A stretch of DNA of 64,000 nt from Pseudoxanthomonas composti (GCF_004122095.1 NZ_SAWZ01000004.1:1-64000), one strand, 5' to 3'. Shown: positions 18,401 through 27,730, counted from the first letter of the stretch. A program made the numbers and translations. Notes: a model not told the origin generated them from the sequence alone.

Positions 18401-20467
18401 TTACGCCGCCGCATAGCCCAGGCGCGCGGCGATGGGCGACAGGCGGTCGAACGGCCCGGCCAGCGCCGCGGCGTACTGGCGCCAGTGCCCGGCGGCCAAG
18501 CGCGGCGGTCCGACGTTGACCGGCACCCGCATCTGCGTGCCCAGGGCCTGGCTCACGGCCACGGCCGCCAGCTGCGGATCATGGCCGATGGCGTCGGTGC
18601 GGATGAGGCGATGGGGAAACAGCGCCTGCTCGTGCACGTCGGCCACCTGCTCCAGCGCGCGCGCCAGCCAGTCAGCGGCCTGCTCCAGCGGGGGGAAGGC
18701 AAAGGGCAGCACCGAACTGAAGGCCAGCCACTCCAGCAGCATGTCGCGCGGGTCGCGGATGGCGAACACGAGCAGGGCTTCGGGCAAATGCGGACGCAGC
18801 ACCTGCAACAGCGCGTTGTCCCACCACATCAGCCAGTCGATGCAGTAGCCGTCGGCCCGGCCGCGCGCCTGCAGCGCCCCACGCCAGCGGTTGGCCACGG
18901 CGGCCGCGTCGATGCTGCCATCGGACAGCCCCTGGACCAGCTGGAAGCTCTGGAAGCCATCGGCTGGCGGGGTGGCGCCGAAGCGATCGCCACGGAACGG
19001 CTCGCCGGCCGCCTGCATCACCGCGGCCAGGCGCTCCACGCCCGAACCGGGCGCGCCGCACAGGAACAGCACCTTGGGCCCTTCCTCGCTGCGTGCGGCG
19101 GCGGCTTGCCAGTCCTGGCGCGGCGCACTCTGCGGCGGCAGCGGCGCGCGCTGGGTGGCCAGCTCGGCCTGCAGCGCCGTCCAGGCTTCCACGGCACGGG
19201 CGAAATCGCCGGCACGGTCATGGCTCAGGCCCAGCATCCCGCGCAGGAAGTAGCGCGACTGCTGCGAGGCATCGGCGTCCAGCCAGGTCTCGATCTGCGC
19301 CACCGCCTCGGCCGGGTCGCGCTTCAGGCGCGTGTCCAGCAGCTGCATGCGCGCGTCGGGGTGCTCCGGTGCCAGCTCGAGGATGCGCCAGGCGGTGGCG
19401 TCGGCCTCATCGACCTGGCCGGCCTCCTGCTGATGCAGCATCCGCACCTCCAGTGGCAGGGTGGAGGACGGCATCGCCCGTTGCCAGCGCTCGACGATGG
19501 CCAGGCGGGCCTCGCGATCGGCCTCGATCACCATGCGCGCCTCCCACAGGTCGGCCGAGTCGCTGGTGGTGGCCAGCGCCGCCTCCAGGGTGCCGGGCGC
19601 CTCGTCCTGGCGGCCCAGCCGGCGCCAGGCGTCCAGCAGCGCCTGCAAGGTCGGGCGATGCCCGGGCGCGCCGGCCAGCGCCTGCCGCAGCAGCGGCAGG
19701 GCCTGCTCGACCTGGCCGGCATCCATGCGCAGGCCACCGGCCAGGCGCAACAGCGCCGGCGTGGCCTGGGTGCTGTCGGCCAGCAGCGGCTCCAGCAGGT
19801 CCGCCGCCTCGTCCAGGCGCCCCTGCCGCGCGACCAGCTCGGCCAGCAGGATGCGCAGGTGGCGGGCCTCGGGCAGCTGCTCCAGCAGGCGCCGGAAGGC
19901 CTGCTCGGCGAAGGCCAGGTGGCCCTTGGCGCGATAGGCGAAGCCGGCGGCGTACTGCAGCTGGGCATCGTCCGGCGCCTGCTTCAGGCCGTCGGTGGCC
20001 TTGCGCAGGGCCAGGTCATGCTCCTGCCTGGCCAGCGCCACCAGGCTCTGGATGCCGGCAAGCTGCGGGTGCCGCTCGTCCACGCGCGCGGCCAGTCGGG
20101 CCTGGCGGTCGGCTTCGGCGACATCGCCGCGGGCGAAGGCCAGCTGCGCCTGCAGCAGGTAGGCGCCGATCTGGTTGGGATTGAGCTGGCTGGCCTCGCT
20201 CAGCGCGGACTGGGCCTGTTCGACCTGGCGTTGCCGCACCAGCAGCGCCGCGCGGATCAGATGCAGGTCCGGGTCTTGCGGCGCCAGCACGATGGCGCGG
20301 TCGATGCTGACCGTGGCCGCCTGGTCATCGCCCTTCTGCTGCCAGGCCACGGCCAGCCAGCGATGCGCGGCGGCATCCTCCGGCGCGCGGAACACCCAAT
20401 CGCGCGCGACATTGAGCGCTTCGTCAGTCGCCTGGCGCCGCAGCGCGTCAATGATGCTGTCTTGCAT
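18401..20467 (-). CDS. TPR-repeat sulfotransferase-like protein
   Basis: A 688-residue protein with about 430 residues of tandem TPR helices, then a C-terminal sulfotransferase-like domain. The PAPS-binding loop appears as VLFLCGAPGSGVERLAAVMQ near residue 475, modified from the usual G-x-P-R-S-G-T form, and the second PAPS motif as LVFAIRDPRDMLLEW near 585. The loss of the loop arginine makes activity uncertain. No signal or membrane segment is seen. The ATG at 20467 was chosen; a GTG three codons upstream is possible. The substrate is unknown. Confidence 0.82.
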   Translation of the reverse strand: MQDSIIDALRRQATDEALNVARDWVFRAPEDAAAHRWLAVAWQQKGDDQAATVSIDRAIVLAPQDPDLHLIRAALLVRQRQVEQAQSALSEASQLNPNQIGAYLLQAQLAFARGDVAEADRQARLAARVDERHPQLAGIQSLVALARQEHDLALRKATDGLKQAPDDAQLQYAAGFAYRAKGHLAFAEQAFRRLLEQLPEARHLRILLAELVARQGRLDEAADLLEPLLADSTQATPALLRLAGGLRMDAGQVEQALPLLRQALAGAPGHRPTLQALLDAWRRLGRQDEAPGTLEAALATTSDSADLWEARMVIEADREARLAIVERWQRAMPSSTLPLEVRMLHQQEAGQVDEADATAWRILELAPEHPDARMQLLDTRLKRDPAEAVAQIETWLDADASQQSRYFLRGMLGLSHDRAGDFARAVEAWTALQAELATQRAPLPPQSAPRQDWQAAAARSEEGPKVLFLCGAPGSGVERLAAVMQAAGEPFRGDRFGATPPADGFQSFQLVQGLSDGSIDAAAVANRWRGALQARGRADGYCIDWLMWWDNALLQVLRPHLPEALLVFAIRDPRDMLLEWLAFSSVLPFAFPPLEQAADWLARALEQVADVHEQALFPHRLIRTDAIGHDPQLAAVAVSQALGTQMRVPVNVGPPRLAAGHWRQYAAALAGPFDRLSPIAARLGYAAA

Positions 20468-20535
20468 GGATCGCACACCGGTGGAAACGGACTAGTTTAC
20501 CGGCAGGTCCGAAGGCGGCGCGCCGCGTCGCGGGG

Positions 20536-21576
20536 TCAGCGCTGGGTCAGGCGGTGGGTGACCCAGCGCTCGCCGAAGCCATCGCACTGGGCGTTCTCGA
20601 TGAAGCCGCAGTGCCCGCCCCAGCGCGCGATCTCCAGCTGCGCGCATTCGGGCAGCTGCCAGTGCCGGAAATGCTCGAACGGAATCACCGGGTCGTCCTG
20701 CGCCATCAGGATATGCGCGGGCACCGACAGCGCGGCCAGGCGATCGCCGGCGATGGAATAGCCATCCAGATACGCGTCCAGGGTGCCGTACTCGGTCTCG
20801 TGCTCGACCATCCAGCGCGTCATCTCGCGCACGTTGAGCGCCAGCACGCTGTCGTCGTACACGTGGCGCTCGGGGAACAGCGCGCGCTTGCGCTCCAGCG
20901 AGCGCCGCCACTTGCGCTGGAAGTACCAGTGGTACAGCGGCAGGCCCTGCTCCATGCCCAGCAGCGTGGCCATCGGGTCCATCACCGGGCACACCGCGGC
21001 CACCCGCTGCAGCGGCAGGCCGACCACTTGCGCGTTCAAGGCCACGCGCAGGGCGAAGTTGCCGCCCAGCGAATAGCCGGCCAGCACCAGCGGGCGGTGG
21101 GGGAAGGTGCCGGCCACGTCCACGCAGGCGTAAAGCACCTCGGCCAGCCGGCAGGAATGGAAGATGTCCTCGTTGAGGTGATGGGTCTGGCCGTGGTCGC
21201 GGAAGTTCAGCCGCACCACCTCGTAGCCGGCCTCCAGCAGGCTGGCGCAGGTCATGCGCATGTAGCTCGATTCGGTGCTGCCCTCCCAGCCATGCAGCAG
21301 GATGGCCAGCCCCTGCACGGCCATCCCCGGCACCTGGCTGTGCCAGCCCTGCAGGCGCACGCCATCGCCGCCATCGAAGATGTGCTCGCGATGGACCGCG
21401 CCCAGCGCCTGCAGCCGCTGCAGGCCGCGGCGGCGACGCAGCTCGCTGGAGCTCAGGATCGACTGCAGGTGGGCGTTGCGCAGCCAGCGTGGCGGGCAGT
21501 AATCCGAGGCACGCGGAACCTCGTCCGCGCCCGGGGTGGGCGTGGGCTGCAGCGCGGTTGCGCGAAAGCCCAGCAT
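20536..21576 (-). CDS. YheT-family alpha/beta hydrolase
   Basis: A 346-residue hydrolase of the YheT/AB-hydrolase-4 family. Catalytic elements are clear: oxyanion region LLHGWEGS near 91-98, nucleophile elbow AGYSLGGNFALR near 165, acid in AQDDPVIP near 290 and the histidine in RWGGHCGFI near 318. The physiological ester or lipid substrate is unknown. It starts two bases after the plsC-like stop, which suggests cotranscription and a link to lipid metabolism. Confidence 0.9.
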   Translation of the reverse strand: MLGFRATALQPTPTPGADEVPRASDYCPPRWLRNAHLQSILSSSELRRRRGLQRLQALGAVHREHIFDGGDGVRLQGWHSQVPGMAVQGLAILLHGWEGSTESSYMRMTCASLLEAGYEVVRLNFRDHGQTHHLNEDIFHSCRLAEVLYACVDVAGTFPHRPLVLAGYSLGGNFALRVALNAQVVGLPLQRVAAVCPVMDPMATLLGMEQGLPLYHWYFQRKWRRSLERKRALFPERHVYDDSVLALNVREMTRWMVEHETEYGTLDAYLDGYSIAGDRLAALSVPAHILMAQDDPVIPFEHFRHWQLPECAQLEIARWGGHCGFIENAQCDGFGERWVTHRLTQR

Positions 21577-21578
21577 GC

Positions 21579-22373
21579 TCAGCCGGCCATCGCCGCGATG
21601 ATGCGCGCGCGCGCGGTGTCGGCCATGCGCCGGCGTCCCTCGGTATCGGCCGCGGTCACCGGCGGCAGGAACACCACCGTGGTCTCGCGCGCCGGCTCGC
21701 CCAGCAGGCGCAGGAAGTTCGCGAAGAAGCTCTCGCGCGGGCCGAAGGCCACCACCGACTGCGCGCTGGCGCCGGCGCCGTAGATCAGCGCCACCGGCTG
21801 CACCGGCACGCCCGCCTCCACCGCCGGCTGGAAGATGCGCGCATGGAAGGGACCGACCTCGCTGCCGTCGCGGGTACGGCCTTCGGGGAACACCCCAACC
21901 GGACGCCCTTCGCGCAGGCGCTGCACCATCGCGCCCATCACCCCATCGAGCGATTCGGTGCTGCCACGCTGGTGGAAGATGGTCTCCCCGCGCACCGCCA
22001 GCCAGCCGATCACCGGCCAGCTGCGGATCTCGCGCTTGGCCACGAAACCCATCATCCGGCGACTGTGCAGCAGGGTGATGTCCACCCAGCTGACGTGATT
22101 GGCCACGAACATCACCGCGCCCGGCAGCGGCTGGCCCACCTGGCGCAGGCGGAAGCCGAAGATGCGCATCAGCGCGGTGGACCAACGCTGCACGCTCCAG
22201 GCCTTGAGCGTGGTGCCGGCCACGGGCAGGCCCGCCCACACCGGCACCATGGTCAGCAGGAGCAGGGGGAGCATCACCAGGACGTGCACCAGCAGCAGGG
22301 GGACGCGCGTCAGATAGCGCAACGTCCGTCCCGGCGCGCTGCTGGCGGGGACGGAGCGGGCGGGGGAATTCAT
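21579..22373 (-). CDS. 1-acylglycerol-3-phosphate acyltransferase-like protein (PlsC family)
   Basis: A 264-residue membrane acyltransferase. After a hydrophobic N-terminal segment (about residues 26-50) the catalytic NHVSWVD (HX4D) motif appears near 93, then FVAKREIRSWPVIGW and the acceptor-binding FPEGRTRDGS near 165. This is the LPLAT fold that acylates lysophosphatidate or related lysolipids; the exact acceptor cannot be told. It is followed at once by the YheT-like hydrolase. Confidence 0.88.
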   Translation of the reverse strand: MNSPARSVPASSAPGRTLRYLTRVPLLLVHVLVMLPLLLLTMVPVWAGLPVAGTTLKAWSVQRWSTALMRIFGFRLRQVGQPLPGAVMFVANHVSWVDITLLHSRRMMGFVAKREIRSWPVIGWLAVRGETIFHQRGSTESLDGVMGAMVQRLREGRPVGVFPEGRTRDGSEVGPFHARIFQPAVEAGVPVQPVALIYGAGASAQSVVAFGPRESFFANFLRLLGEPARETTVVFLPPVTAADTEGRRRMADTARARIIAAMAG

Positions 22374-22460
22374 GCCGGCACGATACCGGAACGTTACAAC
22401 CCTGCGCCATATCCGCCCCCGCTGGTACGGCAATGGTCCGCTACCCCGGATGGCAGGCAT

Positions 22461-22886
22461 TCACCCCTGGCGTGGGACCACCGCCAGCGTCAGCCGCGAC
22501 ACGCACACCAGCTGTCCGGCCTCATTCTCGATGCGGATCTCCCACAGCTGCGTGCTGCGGCCCAGGTGCAAGGCGCGCGCGGTCCCGGTCACCGTGCCGC
22601 TGCGCACGCCGCGGACGTGGTTGGCATTGACCTCCAGCCCGACCACGCCATGGGTGGCCGGGTCCACGCACAGCCCGCCACCGATACTGCCCAGCGTCTC
22701 GGCCAGCACCACCGAGGCGCCACCGTGCAGCAGGCCGAACGGCTGGTGCGTGCGCGCGTCCACCGGCATGGTGCCGCGGATCCAGTCATCGCCCACCTCG
22801 GTCAGGCGGATGCCGATGTGGCCGACGATGCTGTTGGCCGACATCGCGTTGACCGCATCCAGGTCGACGGGGCGGTGGAAGATCAT
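22461..22886 (-). CDS. Hotdog-fold thioesterase (YdiI/PaaI type)
   Basis: A 141-residue hotdog thioesterase. The sequence HQPFGLLHGGASVVLAETLGSIGG near residues 46-69 has the HGG helix start and catalytic glutamate of the YdiI group, which hydrolyses 1,4-dihydroxy-2-naphthoyl-CoA and other aryl or acyl-CoA. The ATG at 22886 has a strong AAGGAG site eight bases upstream; the longer reading frame is not needed. It lies between the PLD gene and plsC on the same strand. Confidence 0.9.
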   Translation of the reverse strand: MIFHRPVDLDAVNAMSANSIVGHIGIRLTEVGDDWIRGTMPVDARTHQPFGLLHGGASVVLAETLGSIGGGLCVDPATHGVVGLEVNANHVRGVRSGTVTGTARALHLGRSTQLWEIRIENEAGQLVCVSRLTLAVVPRQG

Positions 22887-22917
22887 GCGGTCTCCTTGCG
22901 GCACGGCGGCCGGACGG

Positions 22918-24861
22918 TCACAGGATGGGCACCAGGCCGCCACCGAAGGCGATCAGGATGCGCGCGTACAGGCGCTTGGGCCCGATGCTGACCTCGGGGA
23001 AGTCGCCCACATCGCGGTAGCAGACATGGAACTTGGGGTCGTTGCGCGGCACCGGCGTGGGGCATTCGGCGCTGGCCACGTACTCGTAGCTGGTGGCGTA
23101 GCGCCAGGGCCACAGGTCGAACACCGGCAGCGAGGAGGACACCTTGTCCAGGCTGTAGTTCAGGCCGGAAAACACCACCGGCTTGCGCCGCGGCGCGATC
23201 ACCCAGGAGTTCTCCGGCGAGATGTCGCGGCGGATGCTGGCCTCCAGCTCGCGCGCGAACACCGGCGAGGGAATGACCACCACGCTCTCGGTGTTGTAGT
23301 TGACCGAGCGCGGGTCGAAGTTGTGCGTGCCCACCACCGCCACGCGCCCGTCGATCACCATCGACTTGGCATGCAGGCCCATGCGCACGCCGGCGCGCTT
23401 GAGCGGCAACGGGTCGCTGGCCGGGCTGCTGCTGAAGAACGAGGGCCGGTTCTCGGTGCGCTGCACCCGCCGGTCCACGCGATTGCGCGGCGTGCGCCGT
23501 GAGCCGGCCTTGGAGCCGATGCTGCCGATCGGCCGCACCGGGCGCTCCACCGACTGCTCCGGCGTCAACACCGGCGGTTCTTCCAGCATGGAGGCATAGT
23601 CCACCGGCGCATCGGCCGGGAACGGCTTGAACTCGTAGATGTTGAAGCCCAGCTCGCGCAGGTAGCGGCGCTTGTACTTGTGCGAGACCGAATACACGAT
23701 CGGGTTGTCGGTGGCCGCCAGGCTGTTGGTGGAGACCGTCACGCGCGGCGCTTCGGGCCGCTTGCGCAGGCTGCGGAACATGTCCTCGGCCGCATCGGAC
23801 ATCACCAGGTACGGCGTCTGCAGAGTGATCTGCTGGCGCGCGGCGTAGACCAGGCTGCCCAGCTCCCAGGACGAGGGCGCCGGCTCGCGCGGATCGTTGT
23901 GGCGGTGCTTCTGCGGCGGGTCGGCCACGTAGCTCACCGTGCCCACCGGCAGGGCCGGCTCCACCAGGCGCGCTGCGACCACCTCCGGATCGCTGGCATC
24001 CTCGGACATGGCCTGCACGCGCTCCGGCCGCCGCCACGGCTTGTCCGGCAGCGCCGGCACGCCATGGCGCAGCAGGTAGCGGCCGACATCGTTGAGCTGG
24101 GCCACCGGCACGCTCAGGCGCGCATCCCAGAACTGGCCGAAGCTGCGCGCCATGTCGCGCGCGGCCGGGCCGGCGATGAGTACGTCGCGGTCGCGGAAAT
24201 TGAACTCGCTGTCCCAGTCGAAGTAATCGTCCTGGTAGTTGCGCCCACCGGTGATGCCGATGGCGCCATCGACCACCAGCAGCTTGGTGTGCATGCGCTG
24301 GTTGAAGCGGCGGAAGCAGCACAGCACGCTGCCGGCGTAGTCCAGGTAGCTCGGGTCGGCCTTGCCGAAGGTGGGGTTGTAGATGCGCAGCTGGAAGTTG
24401 CGGTGCGCCCCGGCCAGGGCGCCGAGCGTTTGCAGGTCATTGATGGCCGAGAGCTGGTCGATCAGCACCCGCACCTGCACGCCGCGGCGCGCGGCCGCCA
24501 GCAGCTCATCGATCACCAGCCGCGCGCTGTCGTCGGTGTCGAAGATGTAGGTCTGCAGATCGATGCTGTGGCGCGCGCTGCGCAACAGGTTCAGGCGCGC
24601 CAGCAGTGCGTCCTCGCCATAGTCCAGCAGCAGCGCGTAATGCCGCGGCACCTGCGCGGTGGACAGGGCCTGCGCCTTGCCCGCCAGCGCGTACAGCGCC
24701 GATGGCTCGGCGCAGGCATCAACGGCCTGGCACTGGACCTGCTGCGATTGCGCGGCCTGGGCGATGGACACGGCACGGGCATGCTCGCCCTGGGACAGCG
24801 AAGCGCAACCGCTGGCCAGCAAGGTGGACAGCAGCACCAGGCAGCGAAACAGGTACGTCAC
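22918..24861 (-). CDS. Phospholipase D family lipoprotein (cardiolipin synthase-like)
   Basis: A 647-residue PLD-superfamily protein with two HKD motifs: MHTKLLVVDGAIGITGGRN near residue 190 and LHAKSMVIDGRVAVVGTHN near 493. The N-terminus is a lipoprotein signal (LLASGC, Cys19), so it is probably anchored in the envelope. The domain layout resembles ClsC-type cardiolipin synthases, but the lipoprotein anchor and an arginine-rich insert near 440-470 differ. It starts with GTG, overlapping the YceI stop (GTGA). Confidence 0.88.
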   Translation of the reverse strand: MTYLFRCLVLLSTLLASGCASLSQGEHARAVSIAQAAQSQQVQCQAVDACAEPSALYALAGKAQALSTAQVPRHYALLLDYGEDALLARLNLLRSARHSIDLQTYIFDTDDSARLVIDELLAAARRGVQVRVLIDQLSAINDLQTLGALAGAHRNFQLRIYNPTFGKADPSYLDYAGSVLCCFRRFNQRMHTKLLVVDGAIGITGGRNYQDDYFDWDSEFNFRDRDVLIAGPAARDMARSFGQFWDARLSVPVAQLNDVGRYLLRHGVPALPDKPWRRPERVQAMSEDASDPEVVAARLVEPALPVGTVSYVADPPQKHRHNDPREPAPSSWELGSLVYAARQQITLQTPYLVMSDAAEDMFRSLRKRPEAPRVTVSTNSLAATDNPIVYSVSHKYKRRYLRELGFNIYEFKPFPADAPVDYASMLEEPPVLTPEQSVERPVRPIGSIGSKAGSRRTPRNRVDRRVQRTENRPSFFSSSPASDPLPLKRAGVRMGLHAKSMVIDGRVAVVGTHNFDPRSVNYNTESVVVIPSPVFARELEASIRRDISPENSWVIAPRRKPVVFSGLNYSLDKVSSSLPVFDLWPWRYATSYEYVASAECPTPVPRNDPKFHVCYRDVGDFPEVSIGPKRLYARILIAFGGGLVPIL

Positions 24862-25433
24862 TGGGGCGCGTGCTCCTGCAGGCGTGCACGCAGCACGAAC
24901 ACCACGCGGTCGTTGACCGCCATCTTGAAGCCGTCCATGTCGTAGTCGCTACGGCGCACGGCCCCGGTGGAGATCACATCGCAGTCCAGCGCCGGGCGCG
25001 CGCAGTCGGCCGGCTGCACCAGCAGCGTCTCGGCGCGGCGGATCCCGCGGATGGTCAGCTCGCCGGAGAGCTCACCGCCATGGCTGAGGGTCTCCGGCCG
25101 GTAGGGATGGGAGATGAAGGTCACCACGGGATAGCGCTCGGATTCGAAGAACATGCCACCGCGCGCCCACTTGGTGTAGCTGGGGTGGTCCTGGATCAAC
25201 ACCTCGCGCGTATACATGCGCAAAGACACCTGGTGGCGGCCGTCGGGAAGCACTTCCACGCCGCCATCGAATTTCGGGAACCAGCCATCCAGGCGCTGCC
25301 CCCAGCGCGTGCTCAGCTCGAAGCCCAGCCGCGTCTGCACCTGGTCCAGCGGCATGAAGCGCGCCTGCGCCGGCAGCGCCCAGGCGGTGGCGGCCAGCAG
25401 GCCGGCCACCAACGTCGGCCACCGCCGGCGCAT
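24858..25433 (-). CDS. YceI-like periplasmic protein
   Basis: A 191-residue exported protein with a signal peptide (arginine-rich start, then LVAGLLAATAWALPAQA, cleavage near 24). The mature part follows the YceI lipocalin-like pattern: RLGFELSTRWGQRLDGWFPKFDGGVEVLPDG, FFESERYPVVTFIS near 110 and GELTIRGIRRAETLLV. YceI proteins bind isoprenoid or lipid ligands in the periplasm; the ligand is not known here. Its start overlaps the sixA stop by one base and its end overlaps the PLD start. Confidence 0.87.
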   Translation of the reverse strand: MRRRWPTLVAGLLAATAWALPAQARFMPLDQVQTRLGFELSTRWGQRLDGWFPKFDGGVEVLPDGRHQVSLRMYTREVLIQDHPSYTKWARGGMFFESERYPVVTFISHPYRPETLSHGGELSGELTIRGIRRAETLLVQPADCARPALDCDVISTGAVRRSDYDMDGFKMAVNDRVVFVLRARLQEHAPQ

Positions 25434-25909
25434 CAGGGCCACCAGAAATCGGTCAGCGTGGCCACGCCTGGCTCCACCGAGCTGTCGGTGGGCATGGACA
25501 GCACGGCAATCCCGGCGGTGGGCATGCCGCGGTACTCGCTGCTGCTGCCGCTGTGCAGCAGGGCCGCCAGACGCTCGAAGCCGGGGTTGTGCCCGACCAT
25601 CAACAGGCGCTCGGCATCGCGATGCTGGTCGGCCAGCGCGGCCAGGGTGCCGGGGCTGGCCTCGTAGATGGACGGCTCCAATTGCTGCTCGACATAGCCC
25701 ACCACCTCCAGCACCGCCTCCAGGGTCTCGCGCGTGCGGCGCGCCGGCGAGCACAACACGCGGTCCGGGATCAGGCCCCGCTCGGCCAGCCAGCGGCCGG
25801 CGGCTTCGGCTTCGGCCAGTCCCAAGGGAGATAAGGGGCGGTCCATGTCGGCCTGGCCGGAGGCGGCCGGCTGGGCATTGGCGTGGCGCAGCAGGATCAG
25901 TTCGCGCAT
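25433..25909 (-). CDS. sixA: Phosphohistidine phosphatase SixA
   Basis: A 158-residue histidine-phosphatase-superfamily protein. The phospho-acceptor histidine lies in LILLRHANA near residue 9, with RVLCSPARRTRETLE near 50-64 and the second catalytic histidine in LLMVGHNPGFERL near 103. SixA removes phosphate from histidine on phosphotransfer proteins such as nitrogen PTS. It sits between parA-like and yceI-like genes in a tightly packed string. Confidence 0.9.
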   Translation of the reverse strand: MRELILLRHANAQPAASGQADMDRPLSPLGLAEAEAAGRWLAERGLIPDRVLCSPARRTRETLEAVLEVVGYVEQQLEPSIYEASPGTLAALADQHRDAERLLMVGHNPGFERLAALLHSGSSSEYRGMPTAGIAVLSMPTDSSVEPGVATLTDFWWP

Positions 25910-25931
25910 GTCGTCTTCCTCGGCGGGTGCG

Positions 25932-26561
25932 TCAGGCCTTGCGGAGCCATTCCAGCAGTGGCTCCCAGTCGCCCTGATGGTCGCGAACCTGCGCGGAACG
26001 GTAGTCGAACAGGCTGCGGCCCAGGCCGGCCATGACCACGTAGGCCTGGGTGTCGCGCAGGGTCGCCACCACCGGGTAGGGCCACTGCGCCATCATCTCC
26101 AGCGCCTGCTGCGCCGTGTGGGTCCACGGCTTGGCGCGGTTGAGCACCAGCCCCACCGGCAGCTTGCGCTTGTGCACGCGCGGGACCTTGGCCAGGTTGT
26201 TGAGAAAGCCCACGGTGGCCTCGATGTCCAGGCCCGAGGGCAGCACTGGCACCACGATGGCGTCGGCGCGCTCGATGAAGGCCTCCAGGTCCTCGGCCAT
26301 GGCGCCGGCGCGGCCGTCGACCACCACGCAATCGGCATCCTCCGGCAGCGCCGACTTCCAGCCCTTGCGGGTGCCGTCCAGCGGCAGGACCGCGCTTTCC
26401 ATCTCGGCCCGGCGCTCGGCCCAGCGCGTGGAGGAGGCTTGCGGGTCCGCATCGACCAGCACCGTGCGTTTGCCTTCCAGTGCCCACCAGGCCGCCAGGT
26501 TGGTGGCCAGCGTGGTCTTGCCCGCGCCACCCTTGGAGCTGGCGACCAGGATCGTCTTCAT
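25932..26561 (-). CDS. Orphan ParA/MinD-family ATPase
   Basis: A 209-residue deviant Walker ATPase. The P-loop SSKGGAGKTTLATNLA lies at residues 8-23, followed by LVDADPQASSTRWAERR near 36-52 and VVVDGRAG near 79 in the Walker B position. There is no ParB gene or parS-like site nearby, so it belongs with the orphan ParA proteins that position cargo such as protein clusters or carry regulators. It is 22 bases upstream of sixA. Confidence 0.88.
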   Translation of the reverse strand: MKTILVASSKGGAGKTTLATNLAAWWALEGKRTVLVDADPQASSTRWAERRAEMESAVLPLDGTRKGWKSALPEDADCVVVDGRAGAMAEDLEAFIERADAIVVPVLPSGLDIEATVGFLNNLAKVPRVHKRKLPVGLVLNRAKPWTHTAQQALEMMAQWPYPVVATLRDTQAYVVMAGLGRSLFDYRSAQVRDHQGDWEPLLEWLRKA

Positions 26562-26645
26562 GCGCGCGCCTCGAAAGCGTGGGAGGCCCGAGGTTACACC
26601 GCAGGCCGTGAATCCGGGATACGCGCCACGGGGGTGTTTCGGCGG

Positions 26646-26662
26646 GGCCGGCTCAGCCGGCC
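26646..26662. repeat. 17-bp palindrome centred on the AEC transporter stop codon
   Basis: GGCCGGC-TCA-GCCGGCC is a perfect dyad whose centre is the reverse complement of the stop codon of the transporter gene. It may fold at the transcript end. It also creates an A-G rich last few codons; the biological meaning is unclear. Confidence 0.4.
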
Positions 26663-27570
26663 AGGCGCCCCAGCAGCCAGACCCAGGCCGGCAGCGTGAC
26701 CAGGGACAGCACGATGGAATACCCGGTCATGGCCGCGCACAGGCGCGGGGCCAGGTTGTGCGAAATGGCCAGCGCCGCGGCGGTGATCATGGTCGGCATG
26801 CCCGTCTCCAGCACGTTGACCTGGAACTGTGCGCCCTGCAGCCCGAAGGCCCAGGACAGCGGCACGGCCAGTGCCGGCATCACCAGCAGGCGCAGGCTCA
26901 CCCCGGTCGCCAGCGGGGCCAGCTCGCGCCGGGGCAGGCGCAGCCGGATGGACAGGCCCACCGACAGCATCACCAGCGGCAGCATGGCATCGGCCAGGCG
27001 CTGCAGGCCGCTGGCGATCCACGTCGGCGGCTGCGCCGGCATCAGGGTCAGGGCGAACAGCAGCGCCCACAGCGGGGGGAACTTCACGATGCGCAGCAGG
27101 ATCTGCCCCGCCGTGGGCGTGCCCTGCCCGCCGTAGCGCGCCAGCAGGTACACGCCCAGGGTCGACAGCATCAGGAAGGTGCCGAACTGGTCGTAGACCA
27201 CCGCCAGCGGCAGGGCGTCTTCGCCCAGCAGCGCGCGCACCATGGGAAAGCCGATGAAGCTGGAATTGCCGAAGCCCACGCAGATCAGCAGCGCGGCGCG
27301 CTCGCCACGGTCCAATGCGAGCCAGCGCGCCACGCCGGCGACCAGCACCGCGGTCACGCCCATCATGATCCACGGCGTGAGCACCAGCCCGACCAGGCTT
27401 GGCTGCAGCTGCAGGCGCGGGACGAAGTGCAGCACCGAGGCCGGCAGGCACAGGTAGAGCACCACCAGGTTGAGGGTCTGCGCGGCGTTGTCGGGAAACA
27501 GCCGGGCGCGGGCGAGCAACATGCCCAGCCCGAGCATGGCCAGGATCAGGGCGAAGGCATCGAAGGCCAT
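26653..27570 (-). CDS. AEC-family transporter (auxin efflux carrier type)
   Basis: A 305-residue inner-membrane permease with about ten hydrophobic segments in two five-helix halves. The family features include LVVLYLCLPASVLHFV in the first half, FGNSSFIGFPMVRALLG near residue 105 and the crossover-like VLETGMPTMITAAALA near 255. Members export or import organic acids or amino-acid derivatives; the substrate cannot be told. The ATG at 27570 gives the first helix directly. Confidence 0.87.
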   Translation of the reverse strand: MAFDAFALILAMLGLGMLLARARLFPDNAAQTLNLVVLYLCLPASVLHFVPRLQLQPSLVGLVLTPWIMMGVTAVLVAGVARWLALDRGERAALLICVGFGNSSFIGFPMVRALLGEDALPLAVVYDQFGTFLMLSTLGVYLLARYGGQGTPTAGQILLRIVKFPPLWALLFALTLMPAQPPTWIASGLQRLADAMLPLVMLSVGLSIRLRLPRRELAPLATGVSLRLLVMPALAVPLSWAFGLQGAQFQVNVLETGMPTMITAAALAISHNLAPRLCAAMTGYSIVLSLVTLPAWVWLLGRLAG

Positions 27571-27730
27571 TGATGGACCAGGGGAAGCAGGGGGAAACAT
27601 CGCGGCAGGCCGCAAGGCCCGGCCATTGTCACGACCGGCCCGGGGACCTGGCAACGCGCGCGCCAGGCCGGGCTTGCCCTGGACTCACCTCACGCTGCGG
27701 ACGCTGGCGCACCGCGGGGCGGACGATCGC

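Noticed and set aside
18353..20761. 802-codon plus-strand frame across the TPR-sulfotransferase gene
   Set aside because: Composition is typical of an antisense shadow of a GC-rich gene (Q/H/R/G-rich, no domains), while the minus strand encodes clear TPR and sulfotransferase motifs.
25932..26561. Plasmid or integrative-element partition locus
   Set aside because: The ParA-like gene has no ParB, replication, integrase or conjugation gene nearby and sits among ordinary chromosomal genes.
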